64,000 nt of DNA from Punctularia strigosozonata HHB-11173 SS5 (lineage: Eukaryota > Basidiomycota > Agaricomycetes > Corticiales > Punctulariaceae), in contig NW_006767435.1 of assembly GCF_000264995.1 (NCBI RefSeq), forward strand, positions 186,001 through 250,000. Direction: 5' to 3'. The stretch's first letter is position 1, and every line of letters starts with the position of its first letter. The notes under the pieces are model-generated. The model ran no database searches. It had not been told where the DNA came from and saw nothing but the letters and a program-made list of their open reading frames with translations. This document shows, piece by piece, positions 57,741 to 64,000 of this stretch. The translations under genes were made by a program, and so were the position numbers.

Positions 57741-59073
57741 CGTGATTGTACGGTGGTTGGGTCAGTTTCAAGAACACACCCTGCACGTTCCTCTCCTCCT
57801 GGCCTTCGGTTTTATACCCTCCAGCATGAGTGCGGCATGCCTTCCATTCGGTATAGACTCGCGACGTCAGCCGCGGGAGAGCATGCGCCGGGCACCAATG
57901 TCCATAACCGCCAGGCAGCTGGGCAGCTGTCATGCAATGAACGCGCAGGGGTACGGATCAGTCATCTGCATGGTGCCGCTGCATTGAGAAGCTGGGCCCG
58001 CAGGGACTTGAGCATTGCATTTCTTCCGACGGGGAGGCAAAAGGCTACGCTGTAAGGCACCAGGGACACCGGATGCGTCGAGCGGATCAGCGCTCATAAG
58101 AGTGAGCAAATCGGATGCACGTTTGATCTGAGTAGGAATGCGGTAATCGAAAGGGTCGGCAAAGACGTAGGCCGTGTGTAGCAAATGAGTGGTTCCCAGC
58201 CCGACCTTGAAAGCTTGTCCCACCCCTGATGCCCTGATGCGTGGATCGGGTTCGGAATTTGCTGGGTTCCCAGCGACGACGTACGTTGCTTGAGCGGTGG
58301 TATGGTGCATGATGCATCCGGTGACATACGACCTCTGCCATCGGTGAATAACTCATGAAACCACGATCATGGGCCAGTCTCGTAGTTCCGCGAGAAGAAC
58401 GTAGGTTCTGTGAGTGTCATGGGTCCAAGCCGAGGTCGCCACAGGCAGGGTATTTGACTACCACTGTGCGATGTGAGATTTTTCCGACCTCGTCGGAGTC
58501 GGGTATCGGAAGCCGTATCGAGGCTCGAATAGGTTAGAGCACGTTTCGTGACGTAACGGGCGCAAGCGTCTCCATACCGCTCGGTCTTGTTAATGTTTCC
58601 GAGTGATATTGTGATATTCGGGGACTGAATCCCCAGAAAAATATCGGACTCGACCCAGTCATTGAGATAGACAAGGAGAGGGCTGGGGAGGGGGAAGTTG
58701 TCAACGGAACGATGAATATTAGCAATATTAATGCGCAGAACTACTGACCCATAACACAGTCCATACCTCGTTGCCTAGCGCTGCGCACTCAGTCTCAATC
58801 AATTGCAGGTTACTCTTCGAGCGACCGCAGCAATCCCGGTCGGGACGGTACTTGGGAAGTCGGTCGCTGCGAGGAGACTGATCGGAGGAGCAGTGTTGGT
58901 TGCAATGCCCGAGCGAATGTGGACCTTGAAGCTTGTTTGTCCGGTCCTGCGACGATCGTGGGCGACAAGTCAAAGCCTGGCGCTCGAGAACCATCAGAGA
59001 GATATAGGATTGACTATAGAGCCAAGATATGTGATTCGAGGACGATCATGGTAGACTACATACCTCGTTTTTT
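57741..59073. other. Gene-poor region
   Basis: It holds the promoter of protein C. Open frames up to 126 codons on both strands have no family or splice support. Confidence 0.4.
57810..57816 (-). promoter_or_regulatory. TATA box of secreted protein C
   Basis: TATAAAA on the minus strand, about 72 bases before the start codon at 57740. Confidence 0.55.
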
Positions 59074-60444
59074 CTAGTGATCGCGATTGGCAATCGCCGC
59101 CCGAGGTACTCGGGGATAAGTGTTAGACTCCACGCAGTCATAGGGCTGTAGAGCATGACAAGACGTGAGCGTCCCGATCACCAGTAGCAGCGTACAGACG
59201 CGTGGCGAGAACCCTGACCGAACCTCGATACTCTGCGCCGCACACTCAGCCTCAAGCCCTCGCACATCGTCCTTCCATCCAACAGTGACCGTGCGCAGAT
59301 TAGGCAGGCGCTCCATGACCGCGTGCCACAGCTCCAGGTCGTCCGAGATGCGCCCCGCGAGGTGCTGCATCGTCTCCGAGGCGAGCAATGTCTGCCCCTC
59401 ACCCCTCGGCGCGTGGTAGTCAGACGTATCTAGAATGAGCTCCTTCAGCCGGGGATAGGATAACCACGCCTGTTGCGGAGACGAGACGGAGCGCATCTGG
59501 GTGATGCGAACCGACTCGAGGTGCATCCGGTGCTGTTGGAGGACGTCAGCGGGATGAATGTGCGTTCCTTCCGCTTCGATCGAGCGAAGGTGGCCGATCG
59601 AGCTGGAGAGGATGTAAGGGATGGTGCTCCAGCCCTCGGCGCGCTCTTTCATCCAGATGAACTCGTTGAGGCGGAGCTGGGTGAGTGCAGGGCCATTGTA
59701 CTCGGGTATATGGCCGGTTCCGGTGAGCGCAAGGATCTTGATTGTAGGCGCCAAGAGAGAAAGGAGTTGCCATGGCGTGCGGTCGGGTTTGTCGGAGCAC
59801 GTGGAGACCGAGAGGCAAGTGACAGAGGGAGGGGCCTTCAGTGCTCTCAACGCTCGTTCGTCGAGACCGAGCGTGTCTAGGTGTGCCTCCTCCGAGTGAG
59901 GTTGCCGACCATTCAGCTTCCCTCTGACGGAGTTCACGCATAGAAGTTGTAGACCTCGATCTGGGCATGAGCGCAGCAGGTTCACGAGGTCGTGTGTATT
60001 GGGCGGCTGATCCAGATTTTCGCCAAGAAACAGGCCATCACTGGAACTTGGACGACGTTGTATGGCATGCGCATCCTCCTCGTCCGGTCCAACGGAGAGC
60101 GTGATCCTATAAACCGCATCCCTGAGTAGCCGGCCCCTAGTCTTCGAGCCATGAATAATGGCCGCCAGAGAGGACAGCACATGCCTGCGCTTGCGCAGGA
60201 CGGCATGGCGAAAGAGTAACGGCTGCGCCAGCGCGGCCCATGACCTACACACTTCGCTGAACGCCCGCACCGCGCCGACGTCAAAGACTGGCCAACCGGT
60301 ATAGCCATGCATCCGGTTCGCGACGGTGATCGACGGCAATGGATGAAAATCCAGATGCTCGAGCACCATCAGCAAGATTTCTGGGGCCGATAACGCGGCG
60401 GCCATGGTCGACGACGAGCTTGCAGGCTGGGGTGCAGATATCAA
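59074..60444 (-). CDS. F-box protein with leucine-rich C-terminal region
   Basis: Single-exon protein of 456 residues, start at 60444. F-box at residues about 18-75: LSAPEILLMVLEHLDFHPLP, then FSEVCRSWAALAQPLLF with the conserved Trp. The rest contains leucine-rich strands (HLDTLGLDERALRALKAPP, PTIKILALTGTGHIPEYN, LTQLRLNEFIWMKER, YPRLKELILDTSDYHAP, LPNLRTVTVGWKDDV), typical of fungal F-box proteins whose C-terminus binds targets for SCF ubiquitin ligases. The last about 40 residues (CHALQPYDCVESNTYPRVP...NRDH) may run past the ancestral end. Intact partner of the decayed copy at 50250-51601. Target unknown. Confidence 0.75.
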   Translation of the reverse strand: MISAPQPASSSSTMAAALSAPEILLMVLEHLDFHPLPSITVANRMHGYTGWPVFDVGAVRAFSEVCRSWAALAQPLLFRHAVLRKRRHVLSSLAAIIHGSKTRGRLLRDAVYRITLSVGPDEEDAHAIQRRPSSSDGLFLGENLDQPPNTHDLVNLLRSCPDRGLQLLCVNSVRGKLNGRQPHSEEAHLDTLGLDERALRALKAPPSVTCLSVSTCSDKPDRTPWQLLSLLAPTIKILALTGTGHIPEYNGPALTQLRLNEFIWMKERAEGWSTIPYILSSSIGHLRSIEAEGTHIHPADVLQQHRMHLESVRITQMRSVSSPQQAWLSYPRLKELILDTSDYHAPRGEGQTLLASETMQHLAGRISDDLELWHAVMERLPNLRTVTVGWKDDVRGLEAECAAQSIEVRSGFSPRVCTLLLVIGTLTSCHALQPYDCVESNTYPRVPRAAIANRDH

Positions 60445-61092
60445 TCGCGAGGAAGCTAAGAGGCTTCATTCAGGGTGGAAGCGCACTTCAAGCGGCACTT
60501 GTGATTCACTTCAGCTGCAGGATGTACCAGAGCCAATCTATTCTTTATGATATTGCAAACTGCCAGGCAGCCCGTGCGACGATTGTTGGAGAGCAGAACA
60601 GGCGGCAGAAGATGACAGTGGCGAAATGCAAGGCAAGCGCCCGAAGTCCGATGCTTACTATATGTCGTCAAATTTAGCTTCATGCAGCCCAAGGAACTTG
60701 GACAGAGATACACCATATTACTCGGGTTACCAACTCACTTCACATGGCGGCTATCCGAGGATCTCGCGGTCGCGAAATTTGAAGGCGCCTACCTTGACGC
60801 TGGCCAACTTGAATTAACACGAGGAGTATGGTACCTGCTGGAGGCCAGAGCTAAGGTCATCGTCTATACCGCCGGATACCGGAAGGTATGAGCGATGCCT
60901 GAAATGCTCCATAATCCAGGTTCATTATCGCGCCTACGTAGGCCTACATCCTTCCAGCTCCCACTCATGCCTTGCTGAGGCTCCGAGTGCTTTGACGTGT
61001 CCAAAATGCCCCTACCCAGCCCAGCTCGCGGCGACTTGGGCAAAGCCGGGTTCGACCACTCCAAGTCGAAGGACATTCCTGTCCCGAATGAT
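60445..61092. other. Intergenic region
   Basis: No gene recognised. Confidence 0.4.
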
Positions 61093-61125
61093 GGTAGGTA
61101 GGTAGGTAGGATTACTCGGCGCGGT
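61093..61125 (+). repeat. GGTA tetranucleotide repeat plus flank, copy 3
   Basis: Four GGTA units then GGATTACTCGGCGCGGTC; the CGGCGCGGTC block is shared with copy 1. Confidence 0.55.
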
Positions 61126-61239
61126 CGATGGAGATAACGAGCTCCCGAGTCAGCCGATCAACACCAACGCCGCGTCGTGGCTGAGCAGGAGGTCGACCTG
61201 GCTAGCGCCGCAGCCTCGTAGAATGGCGACGGTACAAGA

Positions 61240-61895
61240 CTCGTCCTCCAACACTGCCCACTATACACAACGCGTTCTTCACGGCCATCGAGGGGTTGAA
61301 GCGTCTTCGCTATGTGCGTCACTGTCTTTTCGGGTCTTTCCTCCTATCATGAGCTGACTTCGTGCAGTCTTCTCCGTCGGGCTCGACAGTGGCTCCATAT
61401 CCGCCGAAGAAACTCGACTTTATTATCCACCTGGCCCACCTTGCCTTCGGCGGGATCACCCCGGTTCCCTTCATGGTCAACCCCGGGCCCATCGCCGTCG
61501 TCCGCGCCCCACAAGATTTATTCCATACCATCGACATCAGCTCGAACATGTTCCTCAGCCAACCTAAGCTCGTGACGAACGACTCCGCCATCCTCGACTC
61601 CGGCACCGCGCTGCACCGCGTCCCCACTTCGATGCGTCCCTCTCTCGCAATCTATCGTACCTTCTTGTGGATGTCGCGCAGATTGCGTTCAGCAAGTCCG
61701 CCGAAGTGCGTCGAGGAGGAGTAGACGTTCGCAAGCGACTGCAACGCTACCTCGCTCGAGTTTACGATCACTATCTGTGGCGCGGAGTTCAAGTGTTATT
61801 TCTGGCTATCATTGCGGAGGGGGCGGCCAGTAGCTTTGCATATCCAACCCGCAGGACTGGGGAAGGACGAGGACGGCAACATCTTCATCCTGTGA
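61240..61895 (+). pseudogene. Unresolved gene remnant, possibly A1-type aspartic protease
   Basis: A clean intron (61312-61365, with CTGAC branch and CAG end) joins NAFFTAIEGLKRLRY to PYPPKKLDFIIHLAHLAFGG. Further on, AILDSGTALHRVPTS resembles the second catalytic motif of pepsin-type proteases (D-S/T-G-T), and the last readable piece, CNATSLEFTITICGAEFKC...LGKDEDGNIFIL, ends with a stop at 61893-61895. The middle pieces fall in different frames, and no splice path of acceptable length connects them, so it is either broken or mis-modelled by me. Family assignment is weak. Confidence 0.3.
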
Positions 61896-62707
61896 TTACC
61901 TCAACGTTAACACTTAGCTATGAGAGATCGCTGAGACAATTTGTGTAGCGCCAGATAGGGGCGCGTTTTCGTGCTAGACTAAAACATGTGGCAACGCCTT
62001 TCGCATCGCATAAAGGGCAGAGGTACCATTTTACAAACAAAAACAGAACATGAACGTATTTTGCGATGACCTCAGCGAATGAGTCAGGGCCGCGGCTAAG
62101 TACGTTGAGGACGAGAGACGTACCACCTTAACTCGCTACCTTCAGCATCGCTCCGCTTCACAGTTCTTTGTCTTGTCGCCTCAAGACGGCGCGCTCGGCG
62201 AGGTGGGCCAACATACACCTGAAATCGCGTAGCAAACCTTAAAGGCGACTACATTTGGGATACCTCACCACACCCGTATCAACCACTGTTTACATTGCAT
62301 ATGAACAGTAAGATAGGGCTCATTCAGAGGCGCCAGGTCCGACGCATCTTGCTAATCCAGTAAGATCTCCTATCCCCCAAGTTACAGCAATCGCAGCGAC
62401 AGATCCCTGAACAACGTGTATAGGCCATCGGTGAATTCGACAGGACCGGAATAACCCGACTCAGGTTGCTTGAGCGACTTGAAGGAAGCATGCCAGCATT
62501 ACGGTCGTTCAGGATGTCGGAGGCCATCCGGAGCATACAGCGCTTGACGCTGTGCATTTACATGTATCATCTACTGCTTAAGCCACTGATCTATCGCCGC
62601 AGAAAAGACAGTACGATCGATGCGATGAGCAGTGTCTCGCCTCTCCATATTTGGTACCGCCCCCCCTTCTGCGCGTTACCGGGGGCATTGCAAATTGGAA
62701 GGTGTCC
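61896..62707. other. Intergenic region
   Basis: Nothing recognised on either strand. Confidence 0.45.
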
Positions 62708-63877
62708 CTAATAGTACAGAGACATTTGCTCGTCGATACCGACCTGCAGAGGCTCGAGACCCGCGATCCGCGTGAAACGCAGGGCACTCTTCAACACGAG
62801 ACTCTTTGCGTCGTGCACTATTTCCCTTCCAGGCCATGCAGATAACGCTCGGTTGAATCCAAGATATGCTATGGCTTGCCATATACCTCCCACTTCCTTA
62901 GGGCTCAAGGGCACCTGCCAGGTAGGTCCGATGTAAGTGCATTCAACACGGCGAGGAGGGAACATGCGACGCGCCTGATTAGGGTAGGAGTACATGAACG
63001 ATATGGTCTTACGGTCAGGAGCAATCATGAAGGTGTCCGAACAGAGCACAAGACTGCGCGTGATACTTATGCTGTTGTTGATCGTTTTACTGCCCTTCGG
63101 CTGCCAGTGCAACACGCACGATCCCGGAAAATGCCCTTCAGACGACAATTTCAGTGATGCTGCTGACTGAAGATCATCTCTCGCGGACTGACCTCCGCAT
63201 CTGATCATTGACAGCTTCTCCGCGGACTGTTGGATGAAATTGTACGATGCGCCTTCCCAAAAGTTAACGATGGCCAGGTCGTCCGTGCGCATCCACCATA
63301 CTCTGTCGGCTGCGTGGGCGTAGACCATCGCTTCTGCAGATTTGCCTCGCATTCCCTCCCTTAGCGCACGGCATATCGTCGCAGCGGAGTTGTAGAAGTG
63401 TGGGTGCGAAATAGCGATACCAAGGAATGGCCGGTTTTCGGAAAAGTAACCCTGTATCGTATGCAGGGCGGATGGGGACATGTAAGCAGAGCAATCCCAG
63501 ATAATGTATCCCCGTTCAGTGAGGAGGAGGATCGCTAACCGCCGCGCAGACAAAGCTTCGTCAGCCTACTTCATCACTCTAATGACAATCATACATGACT
63601 GACGAGTCTGAGAGATGCCCACTCCTGGTTCGTTCTTGATACGGAGCACGTTATTATCATGTTTCCAGGGCTCAAGCGTCGTCTGAACGTCCTCGTCCAA
63701 CAGCTCACGCAACGAGGTCCAAGCCTGGCCCGACTCCGGGACGTACTGGCGATCATCCAAGCAGATGACGCAGGCGGACAGATCCCTCTCCTCATGCGGA
63801 TATTGCGCGCCGCACGTCTTGCAAATCACTTTGTCGAGGTCCTTCACATATGCTGTGGGCAGATTAGACTGTGACAT
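62708..63877 (-). CDS. Metallo-beta-lactamase-fold hydrolase-like protein
   Basis: MBL-fold protein of unknown substrate, with an N-terminal zinc-ribbon-like Cys motif. Start at 63877 (MSQSNLPTAYVKD); CKTCGAQYPHEERDLSACVIC (C-x2-C...C-x2-C), then YVPESGQAWTSLRELL, an intron near 63552-63621, ERGYIIWDCSAYMSP, IAISHPHFYNSA (the family's HPH metal-site strand), YAHAADRVWWMRTDDLAIVNF, HFPGSCVLHW, VLCSDTFMIAPDRKTISFMY, LSPKEVGGIWQAI and a C-terminal SAWPGREIVHDAKS. Some ligands differ from HxHxDH enzymes (HPHFY). The stop is at 62708. A 60-base stretch at 62915-62974 interrupts an otherwise conserved join and may be an in-frame GC-AG intron. Confidence 0.8.
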
Positions 63878-63956
63878 TGGCAAGACCCAGCAACAGTATG
63901 CCGATAAGCTTGAGATGATGAAACGCGACAGAGCTCAGCGTGAACTTGGAGCGCAG

Positions 63957-63962
63957 TATATA
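63957..63962 (-). promoter_or_regulatory. TATA box of MBL-fold gene
   Basis: TATATA about 80 bases upstream of the start codon at 63877. Confidence 0.45.
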
Positions 63963-64000
63963 CTGTACTTTTACGACCATAAGTTCGTCCTCGTTCCCCC

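Noticed and set aside
61021-61065. tRNA-like GGGTTCGACC motif
   Set aside because: The flanking bases do not pair into a T-arm and no acceptor or anticodon arm is found. No tRNA gene was supported anywhere in the window.
1-64000. CRISPR arrays, bacterial operons, rRNA genes and LTR or virus-derived elements
   Set aside because: No regularly spaced repeats, no ribosomal RNA-like stretches, and no reverse transcriptase, integrase or capsid-like domains were recognised.

Overview
This window looks like nuclear DNA of a wood-decay type basidiomycete (Agaricomycetes, probably a polypore-like white-rot fungus; inferred from gene content, not from a search). Genes are dense and mostly split by many 45-70 bp introns with GT-AG ends and CTRAC-like branch points. 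Single exons can be as short as 14-18 bases, so most real genes appear only as broken open frames and had to be assembled by hand from splice signals and family motifs. Families expanded in wood-decay fungi dominate: cytochrome P450, glutathionyl-hydroquinone reductase, berberine-bridge-type oxidase, AA9 monooxygenase, a six-hairpin glycosidase, MATH/BTB, F-box, TPR-CHAT and small secreted cysteine-rich proteins.

Layout. 0-7 kb: P450 (5' end cut by the window), convergent glutathionyl-hydroquinone reductase, then a divergent secreted FAD oxidase; the three could act together on aromatic or quinone compounds. 7-13 kb: MATH/BTB gene, an unknown gene with a disordered tail, and the ER SNARE USE1. 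14-17 kb: a small secreted Cys-rich protein and an UNC93-like transporter. 17.5-26 kb: two tandem TPR-CHAT (caspase-like fold) paralogues. 27-32.4 kb: secreted GH78-like glycosidase, HRI1 and an AA9 monooxygenase. 32.5-40.5 kb: four members of a paralogous small secreted cysteine-rich family (a fifth lies at 57.3 kb), into which an apparently whole 3.0 kb pogo-type DNA transposon has inserted. 41-49.8 kb: Hsp110 (SSE1), a long disordered protein and a conserved membrane protein. 50-60.5 kb: a decayed F-box gene, API5, DAD4, another F-box-like gene, secreted protein C and the intact F-box gene of which the decayed copy is an inverted duplicate. 61-64 kb: an unresolved gene remnant and a metallo-beta-lactamase-fold protein.

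The most unusual feature is the secreted family (32512, 38101, 38866, 40087 and 57262). Every intron I could place is phase 2, and one sits directly before the second cysteine of each CxxC or CxxxC unit. The exons between these introns are therefore symmetric cysteine modules that can be added or lost without breaking the frame. The second notable theme is non-canonical GC-AG introns: two in the P450, and one in each CHAT paralogue at different introns, each with an ordinary GT donor at the matching site of the sister gene. No tRNA, rRNA, CRISPR array or virus-derived element was recognised.
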